A DNA stretch of 64,000 nucleotides from Micromussa lordhowensis (GCA_964020085.1 CAXHUQ010001507.1:1-64000), one strand, 5' to 3'. Positions 25,301 through 38,329 are shown, counted from the first letter of the stretch. Notes: generated from the letters alone by a model not told the origin. A program made the numbers and translations.

Positions 25301-28300
25301 CCAGGGACTTGTACTCCGCCCCAGGGACTTGTACTCCGCCCCAGGGACTTGTACTCCGCCCCAGGGACTTGTACTCCGCCCCAGGGACTTGTACTCCGCC
25401 CCAGGGACTTGTACTCCGCCCCAGGGACTTGTACTCCGCCCCAGGGACTTGTACTCCGCCCCAGGGACTTGTACTCCGCCCCAGGGACTTGTACTCCGCC
25501 CCAGGGACTTGTACTCCGCCCCAGGGACTTGTACTCCGCCCCAGGGACTTGTACTCCGCCCCAGGGACTTGTACTCCGCCCCAGGGACTTGTACTCCGCC
25601 CCAGGGACTTGTACTCCGCCCCAGGGACTTGTACTCCGCCCCAGGGACTTGTACTCCGCCCCAGGGACTTGTACTCCGCCCCAGGGACTTGTACTCCGCC
25701 CCAGGGACTTGTACTCCGCCCCAGGGACTTGTACTCCGCCCCAGGGACTTGTACTCCGCCCCAGGGACTTGTACTCCGCCCCAGGGACTTGTACTCCGCC
25801 CCAGGGACTTGTACTCCGCCCCAGGGACTTGTACTCCGCCCCAGGGACTTGTACTCCGCCCCAGGGACTTGTACTCCGCCCCAGGGACTTGTACTCCGCC
25901 CCAGGGACTTGTACTCCGCCCCAGGGACTTGTACTCCGCCCCAGGGACTTGTACTCCGCCCCAGGGACTTGTACTCCGCCCCAGGGACTTGTACTCCGCC
26001 CCAGGGACTTGTACTCCGCCCCAGGGACTTGTACTCCGCCCCAGGGACTTGTACTCCGCCCCAGGGACTTGTACTCCGCCCCAGGGACTTGTACTCCGCC
26101 CCAGGGACTTGTACTCCGCCCCAGGGACTTGTACTCCGCCCCAGGGACTTGTACTCCGCCCCAGGGACTTGTACTCCGCCCCAGGGACTTGTACTCCGCC
26201 CCAGGGACTTGTACTCCGCCCCAGGGACTTGTACTCCGCCCCAGGGACTTGTACTCCGCCCCAGGGACTTGTACTCCGCCCCAGGGACTTGTACTCCGCC
26301 CCAGGGACTTGTACTCCGCCCCAGGGACTTGTACTCCGCCCCAGGGACTTGTACTCCGCCCCAGGGACTTGTACTCCGCCCCAGGGACTTGTACTCCGCC
26401 CCAGGGACTTGTACTCCGCCCCAGGGACTTGTACTCCGCCCCAGGGACTTGTACTCCGCCCCAGGGACTTGTACTCCGCCCCAGGGACTTGTACTCCGCC
26501 CCCCAGGGACTTGTACTCCGCCCCAGGGACTTGTACTCCGCCCCAGGGACTTGTACTCCGCCCCAGGGACTTGTACTCCGCCCCAGGGACTTGTACTCCG
26601 CCCCAGGGACTTGTACTCCGCCCCAGGGACTTGTACTCCGCCCCAGGGACTTGTACTCCGCCCCAGGGACTTGTACTCCGCCCCAGGGACTTGTACTCCG
26701 CCCCAGGGACTTGTACTCCGCCCCAGGGACTTGTACTCCGCCCCAGGGACTTGTACTCCGCCCCAGGGACTTGTACTCCGCCCCAGGGACTTGTACTCCG
26801 CCCCAGGGACTTGTACTCCGCCCCAGGGACTTGTACTCCGCCCCAGGGACTTGTACTCCGCCCCAGGGACTTGTACTCCGCCCCAGGGACTTGTACTCCG
26901 CCCCAGGGACTTGTACTCCGCCCCAGGGACTTGTACTCCGCCCCAGGGACTTGTACTCCGCCCCAGGGACTTGTACTCCGCCCCAGGGACTTGTACTCCG
27001 CCCCAGGGACTTGTACTCCGCCCCAGGGACTTGTACTCCGCCCCAGGGACTTGTACTCCGCCCCAGGGACTTGTACTCCGCCCCAGGGACTTGTACTCCG
27101 CCCCAGGGACTTGTACTCCGCCCCAGGGACTTGTACTCCGCCCCAGGGACTTGTACTCCGCCCCAGGGACTTGTACTCCGCCCAGGGACTTGTACTCCGC
27201 CCCAGGGACTTGTACTCCGCCCCAGGGACTTGTACTCCGCCCCAGGGACTTGTACTCCGCCCCAGGGACTTGTACTCCGCCCCAGGGACTTGTACTCCGC
27301 CCCAGGGACTTGTACTCCGCCCCAGGGACTTGTACTCCGCCCCAGGGACTTGTACTCCGCCCCAGGGACTTGTACTCCGCCCCAGGGACTTGTACTCCGC
27401 CCCAGGGACTTGTACTCCGCCCCAGGGACTTGTACTCCGCCCCAGGGACTTGTACTCCGCCCCAGGGACTTGTACTCCGCCCCAGGGACTTGTACTCCGC
27501 CCCAGGGACTTGTACTCCGCCCCAGGGACTTGTACTCCGCCCCAGGGACTTGTACTCCGCCCCAGGGACTTGTACTCCGCCCCAGGGACTTGTACTCCGC
27601 CCCAGGGACTTGTACTCCGCCCCAGGGACTTGTACTCCGCCCCAGGGACTTGTACTCCGCCCCAGGGACTTGTACTCCGCCCCAGGGACTTGTACTCCGC
27701 CCCAGGGACTTGTACTCCGCCCCAGGGACTTGTACTCCGCCCCAGGGACTTGTACTCCGCCCCAGGGACTTGTACTCCGCCCCAGGGACTTGTACTCCGC
27801 CCCAGGGACTTGTACTCCGCCCCAGGGACTTGTACTCCGCCCCAGGGACTTGTACTCCGCCCCAGGGACTTGTACTCCGCCCCAGGGACTTGTACTCCGC
27901 CCCAGGGACTTGTACTCCGCCCCAGGGACTTGTACTCCGCCCCAGGGACTTGTACTCCGCCCCAGGGACTTGTACTCCGCCCCAGGGACTTGTACTCCGC
28001 CCCAGGGACTTGTACTCCGCCCCAGGGACTTGTACTCCGCCCCAGGGACTTGTACTCCGCCCCAGGGACTTGTACTCCGCCCCAGGGACTTGTACTCCGC
28101 CCCAGGGACTTGTACTCCGCCCCAGGGACTTGTACTCCGCCCCAGGGACTTGTACTCCGCCCCAGGGACTTGTACTCCGCCCCAGGGACTTGTACTCCGC
28201 CCCAGGGACTTGTACTCCGCCCCAGGGACTTGTACTCCGCCCCAGGGACTTGTACTCCGCCCCAGGGACTTGTACTCCGCCCCAGGGACTTGTACTCCGC

Positions 28301-31300
28301 CCCAGGGACTTGTACTCCGCCCCAGGGACTTGTACTCCGCCCCAGGGACTTGTACTCCGCCCCAGGGACTTGTACTCCGCCCCAGGGACTTGTACTCCGC
28401 CCCAGGGACTTGTACTCCGCCCCAGGGACTTGTACTCCGCCCCAGGGACTTGTACTCCGCCCCAGGGACTTGTACTCCGCCCCAGGGACTTGTACTCCGC
28501 CCCAGGGACTTGTACTCCGCCCCAGGGACTTGTACTCCGCCCCAGGGACTTGTACTCCGCCCCAGGGACTTGTACTCCGCCCCAGGGACTTGTACTCCGC
28601 CCCAGGGACTTGTACTCCGCCCCAGGGACTTGTACTCCGCCCCAGGGACTTGTACTCCGCCCCAGGGACTTGTACTCCGCCCCAGGGACTTGTACTCCGC
28701 CCCAGGGACTTGTACTCCGCCCCAGGGACTTGTACTCCGCCCCAGGGACTTGTACTCCGCCCCAGGGACTTGTACTCCGCCCCAGGGACTTGTACTCCGC
28801 CCCAGGGACTTGTACTCCGCCCCAGGGACTTGTACTCCGCCCCAGGGACTTGTACTCCGCCCCAGGGACTTGTACTCCGCCCCAGGGACTTGTACTCCGC
28901 CCCAGGGACTTGTACTCCGCCCCAGGGACTTGTACTCCGCCCCAGGGACTTGTACTCCGCCCCAGGGACTTGTACTCCGCCCCAGGGACTTGTACTCCGC
29001 CCCAGGGACTTGTACTCCGCCCCAGGGACTTGTACTCCGCCCCAGGGACTTGTACTCCGCCCCAGGGACTTGTACTCCGCCCCAGGGACTTGTACTCCGC
29101 CCCAGGGACTTGTACTCCGCCCCAGGGACTTGTACTCCGCCCCAGGGACTTGTACTCCGCCCCAGGGACTTGTACTCCGCCCCAGGGACTTGTACTCCGC
29201 CCCAGGGACTTGTACTCCGCCCCAGGGACTTGTACTCCGCCCCAGGGACTTGTACTCCGCCCCAGGGACTTGTACTCCGCCCCAGGGACTTGTACTCCGC
29301 CCCAGGGACTTGTACTCCGCCCCAGGGACTTGTACTCCGCCCCAGGGACTTGTACTCCGCCCCAGGGACTTGTACTCCGCCCCAGGGACTTGTACTCCGC
29401 CCCAGGGACTTGTACTCCGCCCCAGGGACTTGTACTCCGCCCCAGGGACTTGTACTCCGCCCCAGGGACTTGTACTCCGCCCCAGGGACTTGTACTCCGC
29501 CCCAGGGACTTGTACTCCGCCCCAGGGACTTGTACTCCGCCCCAGGGACTTGTACTCCGCCCCAGGGACTTGTACTCCGCCCCAGGGACTTGTACTCCGC
29601 CCCAGGGACTTGTACTCCGCCCCAGGGACTTGTACTCCGCCCCAGGGACTTGTACTCCGCCCCAGGGACTTGTACTCCGCCCCAGGGACTTGTACTCCGC
29701 CCCAGGGACTTGTACTCCGCCCCAGGGACTTGTACTCCGCCCCAGGGACTTGTACTCCGCCCCAGGGACTTGTACTCCGCCCCAGGGACTTGTACTCCGC
29801 CCCAGGGACTTGTACTCCGCCCCAGGGACTTGTACTCCGCCCCAGGGACTTGTACTCCGCCCCAGGGACTTGTACTCCGCCCCAGGGACTTGTACTCCGC
29901 CCCAGGGACTTGTACTCCGCCCCAGGGACTTGTACTCCGCCCCAGGGACTTGTACTCCGCCCCAGGGACTTGTACTCCGCCCCAGGGACTTGTACTCCGC
30001 CCCAGGGACTTGTACTCCGCCCCAGGGACTTGTACTCCGCCCCAGGGACTTGTACTCCGCCCCAGGGACTTGTACTCCGCCCCAGGGACTTGTACTCCGC
30101 CCCAGGGACTTGTACTCCGCCCCAGGGACTTGTACTCCGCCCCAGGGACTTGTACTCCGCCCCAGGGACTTGTACTCCGCCCCAGGGACTTGTACTCCGC
30201 CCCAGGGACTTGTACTCCGCCCCAGGGACTTGTACTCCGCCCCAGGGACTTGTACTCCGCCCCAGGGACTTGTACTCCGCCCCAGGGACTTGTACTCCGC
30301 CCCAGGGACTTGTACTCCGCCCCAGGGACTTGTACTCCGCCCCAGGGACTTGTACTCCGCCCCAGGGACTTGTACTCCGCCCCAGGGACTTGTACTCCGC
30401 CCCAGGGACTTGTACTCCGCCCCAGGGACTTGTACTCCGCCCCAGGGACTTGTACTCCGCCCCAGGGACTTGTACTCCGCCCCAGGGACTTGTACTCCGC
30501 CCCAGGGACTTGTACTCCGCCCCAGGGACTTGTACTCCGCCCCAGGGACTTGTACTCCGCCCCAGGGACTTGTACTCCGCCCCAGGGACTTGTACTCCGC
30601 CCCAGGGACTTGTACTCCGCCCCAGGGACTTGTACTCCGCCCCAGGGACTTGTACTCCGCCCCAGGGACTTGTACTCCGCCCCAGGGACTTGTACTCCGC
30701 CCCAGGGACTTGTACTCCGCCCCAGGGACTTGTACTCCGCCCCAGGGACTTGTACTCCGCCCCAGGGACTTGTACTCCGCCCCAGGGACTTGTACTCCGC
30801 CCCAGGGACTTGTACTCCGCCCCAGGGACTTGTACTCCGCCCCAGGGACTTGTACTCCGCCCCAGGGACTTGTACTCCGCCCCAGGGACTTGTACTCCGC
30901 CCCAGGGACTTGTACTCCGCCCCAGGGACTTGTACTCCGCCCCAGGGACTTGTACTCCGCCCCAGGGACTTGTACTCCGCCCCAGGGACTTGTACTCCGC
31001 CCCAGGGACTTGTACTCCGCCCCAGGGACTTGTACTCCGCCCCAGGGACTTGTACTCCGCCCCAGGGACTTGTACTCCGCCCCAGGGACTTGTACTCCGC
31101 CCCAGGGACTTGTACTCCGCCCCAGGGACTTGTACTCCGCCCCAGGGACTTGTACTCCGCCCCAGGGACTTGTACTCCGCCCCAGGGACTTGTACTCCGC
31201 CCCAGGGACTTGTACTCCGCCCCAGGGACTTGTACTCCGCCCCAGGGACTTGTACTCCGCCCCAGGGACTTGTACTCCGCCCCAGGGACTTGTACTCCGC

Positions 31301-34300
31301 CCCAGGGACTTGTACTCCGCCCCAGGGACTTGTACTCCGCCCCAGGGACTTGTACTCCGCCCCAGGGACTTGTACTCCGCCCCAGGGACTTGTACTCCGC
31401 CCCAGGGACTTGTACTCCGCCCCAGGGACTTGTACTCCGCCCCAGGGACTTGTACTCCGCCCCAGGGACTTGTACTCCGCCCCAGGGACTTGTACTCCGC
31501 CCCAGGGACTTGTACTCCGCCCCAGGGACTTGTACTCCGCCCCAGGGACTTGTACTCCGCCCCAGGGACTTGTACTCCGCCCCAGGGACTTGTACTCCGC
31601 CCCAGGGACTTGTACTCCGCCCCAGGGACTTGTACTCCGCCCCAGGGACTTGTACTCCGCCCCAGGGACTTGTACTCCGCCCCAGGGACTTGTACTCCGC
31701 CCCAGGGACTTGTACTCCGCCCCAGGGACTTGTACTCCGCCCCAGGGACTTGTACTCCGCCCCAGGGACTTGTACTCCGCCCCAGGGACTTGTACTCCGC
31801 CCCAGGGACTTGTACTCCGCCCCAGGGACTTGTACTCCGCCCCAGGGACTTGTACTCCGCCCCAGGGACTTGTACTCCGCCCCAGGGACTTGTACTCCGC
31901 CCCAGGGACTTGTACTCCGCCCCAGGGACTTGTACTCCGCCCCAGGGACTTGTACTCCGCCCCAGGGACTTGTACTCCGCCCCAGGGACTTGTACTCCGC
32001 CCCAGGGACTTGTACTCCGCCCCAGGGACTTGTACTCCGCCCCAGGGACTTGTACTCCGCCCCAGGGACTTGTACTCCGCCCCAGGGACTTGTACTCCGC
32101 CCCAGGGACTTGTACTCCGCCCCAGGGACTTGTACTCCGCCCCAGGGACTTGTACTCCGCCCCAGGGACTTGTACTCCGCCCCAGGGACTTGTACTCCGC
32201 CCCAGGGACTTGTACTCCGCCCCAGGGACTTGTACTCCGCCCCAGGGACTTGTACTCCGCCCCAGGGACTTGTACTCCGCCCCAGGGACTTGTACTCCGC
32301 CCCAGGGACTTGTACTCCGCCCCAGGGACTTGTACTCCGCCCCAGGGACTTGTACTCCGCCCCAGGGACTTGTACTCCGCCCCAGGGACTTGTACTCCGC
32401 CCCAGGGACTTGTACTCCGCCCCAGGGACTTGTACTCCGCCCCAGGGACTTGTACTCCGCCCCAGGGACTTGTACTCCGCCCCAGGGACTTGTACTCCGC
32501 CCCAGGGACTTGTACTCCGCCCCAGGGACTTGTACTCCGCCCCAGGGACTTGTACTCCGCCCCAGGGACTTGTACTCCGCCCCAGGGACTTGTACTCCGC
32601 CCCAGGGACTTGTACTCCGCCCCAGGGACTTGTACTCCGCCCCAGGGACTTGTACTCCGCCCCAGGGACTTGTACTCCGCCCCAGGGACTTGTACTCCGC
32701 CCCAGGGACTTGTACTCCGCCCCAGGGACTTGTACTCCGCCCCAGGGACTTGTACTCCGCCCCAGGGACTTGTACTCCGCCCCAGGGACTTGTACTCCGC
32801 CCCAGGGACTTGTACTCCGCCCCAGGGACTTGTACTCCGCCCCAGGGACTTGTACTCCGCCCCAGGGACTTGTACTCCGCCCCAGGGACTTGTACTCCGC
32901 CCCAGGGACTTGTACTCCGCCCCAGGGACTTGTACTCCGCCCCAGGGACTTGTACTCCGCCCCAGGGACTTGTACTCCGCCCCAGGGACTTGTACTCCGC
33001 CCCAGGGACTTGTACTCCGCCCCAGGGACTTGTACTCCGCCCCAGGGACTTGTACTCCGCCCCAGGGACTTGTACTCCGCCCCAGGGACTTGTACTCCGC
33101 CCCAGGGACTTGTACTCCGCCCCAGGGACTTGTACTCCGCCCCAGGGACTTGTACTCCGCCCCAGGGACTTGTACTCCGCCCCAGGGACTTGTACTCCGC
33201 CCCAGGGACTTGTACTCCGCCCCAGGGACTTGTACTCCGCCCCAGGGACTTGTACTCCGCCCCAGGGACTTGTACTCCGCCCCAGGGACTTGTACTCCGC
33301 CCCAGGGACTTGTACTCCGCCCCAGGGACTTGTACTCCGCCCCAGGGACTTGTACTCCGCCCCAGGGACTTGTACTCCGCCCCAGGGACTTGTACTCCGC
33401 CCCAGGGACTTGTACTCCGCCCCAGGGACTTGTACTCCGCCCCAGGGACTTGTACTCCGCCCCAGGGACTTGTACTCCGCCCCAGGGACTTGTACTCCGC
33501 CCCAGGGACTTGTACTCCGCCCCAGGGACTTGTACTCCGCCCCAGGGACTTGTACTCCGCCCCAGGGACTTGTACTCCGCCCCAGGGACTTGTACTCCGC
33601 CCCAGGGACTTGTACTCCGCCCCAGGGACTTGTACTCCGCCCCAGGGACTTGTACTCCGCCCCAGGGACTTGTACTCCGCCCCAGGGACTTGTACTCCGC
33701 CCCAGGGACTTGTACTCCGCCCCAGGGACTTGTACTCCGCCCCAGGGACTTGTACTCCGCCCCAGGGACTTGTACTCCGCCCCAGGGACTTGTACTCCGC
33801 CCCAGGGACTTGTACTCCGCCCCAGGGACTTGTACTCCGCCCCAGGGACTTGTACTCCGCCCCAGGGACTTGTACTCCGCCCCAGGGACTTGTACTCCGC
33901 CCCAGGGACTTGTACTCCGCCCCAGGGACTTGTACTCCGCCCCAGGGACTTGTACTCCGCCCCAGGGACTTGTACTCCGCCCCAGGGACTTGTACTCCGC
34001 CCCAGGGACTTGTACTCCGCCCCAGGGACTTGTACTCCGCCCCAGGGACTTGTACTCCGCCCCAGGGACTTGTACTCCGCCCCAGGGACTTGTACTCCGC
34101 CCCAGGGACTTGTACTCCGCCCCAGGGACTTGTACTCCGCCCCAGGGACTTGTACTCCGCCCCAGGGACTTGTACTCCGCCCCAGGGACTTGTACTCCGC
34201 CCCAGGGACTTGTACTCCGCCCCAGGGACTTGTACTCCGCCCCAGGGACTTGTACTCCGCCCCAGGGACTTGTACTCCGCCCCAGGGACTTGTACTCCGC

Positions 34301-36499
34301 CCCAGGGACTTGTACTCCGCCCCAGGGACTTGTACTCCGCCCCAGGGACTTGTACTCCGCCCCAGGGACTTGTACTCCGCCCCAGGGACTTGTACTCCGC
34401 CCCAGGGACTTGTACTCCGCCCCAGGGACTTGTACTCCGCCCCAGGGACTTGTACTCCGCCCCAGGGACTTGTACTCCGCCCCAGGGACTTGTACTCCGC
34501 CCCAGGGACTTGTACTCCGCCCCAGGGACTTGTACTCCGCCCCAGGGACTTGTACTCCGCCCCAGGGACTTGTACTCCGCCCCAGGGACTTGTACTCCGC
34601 CCCAGGGACTTGTACTCCGCCCCAGGGACTTGTACTCCGCCCCAGGGACTTGTACTCCGCCCCAGGGACTTGTACTCCGCCCCAGGGACTTGTACTCCGC
34701 CCCAGGGACTTGTACTCCGCCCCAGGGACTTGTACTCCGCCCCAGGGACTTGTACTCCGCCCCAGGGACTTGTACTCCGCCCCAGGGACTTGTACTCCGC
34801 CCCAGGGACTTGTACTCCGCCCCAGGGACTTGTACTCCGCCCCAGGGACTTGTACTCCGCCCCAGGGACTTGTACTCCGCCCCAGGGACTTGTACTCCGC
34901 CCCAGGGACTTGTACTCCGCCCCAGGGACTTGTACTCCGCCCCAGGGACTTGTACTCCGCCCCAGGGACTTGTACTCCGCCCCAGGGACTTGTACTCCGC
35001 CCCAGGGACTTGTACTCCGCCCCAGGGACTTGTACTCCGCCCCAGGGACTTGTACTCCGCCCCAGGGACTTGTACTCCGCCCCAGGGACTTGTACTCCGC
35101 CCCAGGGACTTGTACTCCGCCCCAGGGACTTGTACTCCGCCCCAGGGACTTGTACTCCGCCCCAGGGACTTGTACTCCGCCCCAGGGACTTGTACTCCGC
35201 CCCAGGGACTTGTACTCCGCCCCAGGGACTTGTACTCCGCCCCAGGGACTTGTACTCCGCCCCAGGGACTTGTACTCCGCCCCAGGGACTTGTACTCCGC
35301 CCCAGGGACTTGTACTCCGCCCCAGGGACTTGTACTCCGCCCCAGGGACTTGTACTCCGCCCCAGGGACTTGTACTCCGCCCCAGGGACTTGTACTCCGC
35401 CCCAGGGACTTGTACTCCGCCCCAGGGACTTGTACTCCGCCCCAGGGACTTGTACTCCGCCCCAGGGACTTGTACTCCGCCCCAGGGACTTGTACTCCGC
35501 CCCAGGGACTTGTACTCCGCCCCAGGGACTTGTACTCCGCCCCAGGGACTTGTACTCCGCCCCAGGGACTTGTACTCCGCCCCAGGGACTTGTACTCCGC
35601 CCCAGGGACTTGTACTCCGCCCCAGGGACTTGTACTCCGCCCCAGGGACTTGTACTCCGCCCCAGGGACTTGTACTCCGCCCCAGGGACTTGTACTCCGC
35701 CCCAGGGACTTGTACTCCGCCCCAGGGACTTGTACTCCGCCCCAGGGACTTGTACTCCGCCCCAGGGACTTGTACTCCGCCCCAGGGACTTGTACTCCGC
35801 CCCAGGGACTTGTACTCCGCCCCAGGGACTTGTACTCCGCCCCAGGGACTTGTACTCCGCCCCAGGGACTTGTACTCCGCCCCAGGGACTTGTACTCCGC
35901 CCCAGGGACTTGTACTCCGCCCCAGGGACTTGTACTCCGCCCCAGGGACTTGTACTCCGCCCCAGGGACTTGTACTCCGCCCCAGGGACTTGTACTCCGC
36001 CCCAGGGACTTGTACTCCGCCCCAGGGACTTGTACTCCGCCCCAGGGACTTGTACTCCGCCCCAGGGACTTGTACTCCGCCCCAGGGACTTGTACTCCGC
36101 CCCAGGGACTTGTACTCCGCCCCAGGGACTTGTACTCCGCCCCAGGGACTTGTACTCCGCCCCAGGGACTTGTACTCCGCCCCAGGGACTTGTACTCCGC
36201 CCCAGGGACTTGTACTCCGCCCCAGGGACTTGTACTCCGCCCCAGGGACTTGTACTCCGCCCCAGGGACTTGTACTCCGCCCCAGGGACTTGTACTCCGC
36301 CCCAGGGACTTGTACTCCGCCCCAGGGACTTGTACTCCGCCCCAGGGACTTGTACTCCGCCCCAGGGACTTGTACTCCGCCCCAGGGACTTGTACTCCGC
36401 CCCAGGGACTTGTACTCCGCCCCAGGGACTTGTACTCCGCCCCAGGGACTTGTACTCCGCCCCAGGGACTTGTACTCCGCCCCAGGGACTTGTACTCCG
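16377..36499. repeat. Right homogeneous block of the satellite (about 20 kb)
   Basis: About 1,000 units. I see one substitution (GCACTCC at about 19,312) and a few length changes, all in the C-run of the unit: one extra C at about 22,785, one fewer C near 23,682, two extra C near 26,503, and one fewer C near 27,183. The last unit stops at CTCCG (36,499) and passes straight into unique AT-rich DNA. A run this uniform needs either very recent expansion or an assembly that filled the gap with consensus units. Confidence 0.9.
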
Positions 36500-36734
36500 T
36501 TAATTGAAGAGAATGCACGCAAAGAAAATAATCAGAGACAGTTGTTTTGTGAGTTTATCATGGTGCGTATTACTAATTATCAATGTTTTTAGAAAGGTTT
36601 AAGAGCTCTCCTTAATTTCGTTTTTAATAAGCTCTGTAAACTTTCTCTACAATAAAAAATTAAGTGTAGGTTATGGGTATACTACACGAAAGTCTTTTTG
36701 ATGCTATGACAGTCCTTCCATTGAAATTTTATTA
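36500..36734. other. AT-rich right flank of the satellite
   Basis: Unique AT-rich sequence with no recognisable coding content. An AATAAA lies near 36,651, but no gene upstream could use it. No similarity to the left flank at 394-670 was seen, so there is no sign that the array is bounded by a duplicated target site. Confidence 0.6.
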
Positions 36735-37006
36735 TTTTGTTTTATATAATAACCAAATCAATGCGCGCGCTCTGATTGGGCAATCACCTATGGGTTATTG
36801 GGAAAATCGCGCGTCTTCTGAATTATTATATAAAAGCACTAGAGCACAAGTTTCTATGGGCTTTAGGCTGACAAACCACTTGGGATGTTGGTAGAACACT
36901 CGAAGAATTCGTAAACCACTCGCCTGCGGCTCGCGATTTACAAGTTTTTTTGTGTTCTACCAACATCCCGCGTGGTTTATCAGCCTATAACTTTTATAAA
37001 CTTGTG
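36735..37006. repeat. MITE-like element with foldback core
   Basis: The left part (AACCAAATCAATGCGCGCGC followed by TCTGATTGG) resembles a dispersed repeat I associate with coral genomes. From 36,845 to 37,006 the sequence folds back: CACAAGTTTC and AGGCTGACAAACCAC with GGGATGTTGGTAGAACAC on the left pair with GTGTTCTACCAACATCCC, GTGGTTTATCAGCCT and AAACTTGTG on the right. The apex is an ACCACTCGCCTGCGGCTCGCG-like segment. No protein is encoded. Confidence 0.7.
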
Positions 37007-38329
37007 GTCTATTGCTTAAATATCTTATTTCATGGCTTACCTTTGTGGAATATGTTTTTGGCCTCTTTACAGCGCAAGAAGACGGAATATTATTAACAGG
37101 ATGTCGAGGTTTCCTTAATGCTGACAGTGTTATTATTGTATGACTGAACTTCGCAAATTGAAATTGAATTCATACAGGAGCATTTTATCTTTAATTAATG
37201 TTTTTTAAGTTTGTAAGGAAACGATATTTAGTTTACCGATTGTTATTACAACATGTGGCGACAGGAAATAAATGAACGAGCTGTTGCAGTATAAATTTGA
37301 TACTAAAATAATTGTGCAATTATCTTTTTTTACGTAAAACCTGCGAGGTAAGGTGCATGTGTGATAAATTGCTGACCTTAGAATCATCACAATTAGAAGG
37401 TGGCTGATTGTCGAAGCATTTCGAATTCAGATCTCATTCTCACTGTGTACTTCTTTGCATGATAACTTTTGTTGCTGGATCTTGACAGCCATTGGTATAC
37501 CCAAACACATCTCAGTGGTCTTGCGAATCGTCCATTTCTGTAACGGAATAAACAAGTATAACGTGCAGTTACTAAAATGCTATGGAAGTTTTCAAAACGT
37601 AGTCCAAAAACTAACCCGCCTTTCACCTTTTCACTGCTTTACATGATATCATTTGCCTACAAAATTCTCATTGTCTTTCTGCCAATCATTATCCAGAATT
37701 ACGATGTGTAATTTGCACTGGTGTTACACTTGAACTGCACTGCTCTCAGTCAATCAGAATCGAGTAATTCTTTCATGTGTATTATTATTATTCTAGTTAT
37801 ACGAGTTACTTTATTGACTTCTGGCAATACTACATTTGTACTTACAACAGAGGTCTTAAACAAAAAAATGAGGAAAACCAAGTAAATCGTTCCTGATTTC
37901 AATTCTTTTAAATCTCAATTTCGAATGGTTTGCCCTGCATACTACAAAAAGCTTCTTAAAACGTTAACACCCGCGATGATTACGAACATGATAGACATAC
38001 ATTTATAGAAAAGGGTGTCAATTCAGCCTTCTTTACAACGAAAGAAACAAGTGTTTTTCCGGACAAGCTCGGACAGGTTAATTAGGTGTGTCCTCACCTC
38101 ACTCGTTTCTTTTTGCTATGTTTTGTCAGTTAATGTAAAAACGTCCCTTAGTGGTTTGAGCTTGGAGCTGTTTAACATACAATCAACGCTGACAAATTTG
38201 GAAGAAGAGTTCAATCATTGGTTGAACTTCATTGTGCTGCTTTACTTTTGTTACAACACATGTATAAGGTAAAAATTTGTTCATAGTGACTACTTGCAAG
38301 GTTGTATGGTGATCTCTGCATATTTATTT
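37007..38329. other. AT-rich sequence between satellite flank and palindrome
   Basis: About 1.3 kb with only short open frames (under about 90 codons, overlapping on both strands). I find no domain motif, splice-bounded exon I would defend, or RNA gene. No partner for this stretch was found in the right arm, which reaches the window edge, so the palindrome may start earlier than shown. Confidence 0.5.

Larger units (their letters stand above)
671..36499. repeat. Giant 20-bp minisatellite array (about 35.8 kb)
   Basis: Head-to-tail copies of GGACTTGTACTCCGCCCCAG cover 35,829 bp, nominally about 1,790 units, slightly fewer because some units are 22 bp. The unit is 65% GC (8 C, 5 G, 3 A, 4 T on the plus strand), against AT-rich flanks. 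It carries one CpG and, on the minus strand, GGGGCGG, a GC-box-like motif. All copies lie in the same orientation and no other sequence interrupts them. Twenty is not a multiple of three, so all three plus frames encode the same 20-residue repeat (GTCTPPQGLVLRPRDLYSAP) and all three minus frames encode GAEYKSLGRSTSPWGGVQVP. There is no stop in any frame, so the huge open frames are a property of the unit and not evidence for a protein. Confidence 0.98.

Noticed and set aside
671..36499. CRISPR-like array
   Set aside because: Units are contiguous, with no unique spacers, and the context is eukaryotic.
671..36499. Telomeric or rDNA spacer repeat
   Set aside because: The unit is not TTAGGG-like and no rRNA sequence flanks it.
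671..36499. Strong G-quadruplex array
   Set aside because: The minus strand has only one G4 run per 20 bp (GGGG, then GG and isolated G), so canonical four-tract quadruplexes with short loops are not formed within a unit.
510..36503. Plus-strand frame of about 12,000 codons, and similar frames on both strands through the satellite
   Set aside because: The 20-bp unit contains no stop in any of six frames, so length is automatic. The frame is equally open on both strands, and the non-repeat ends (start at 510; a few codons past 36,500) show no coding character.
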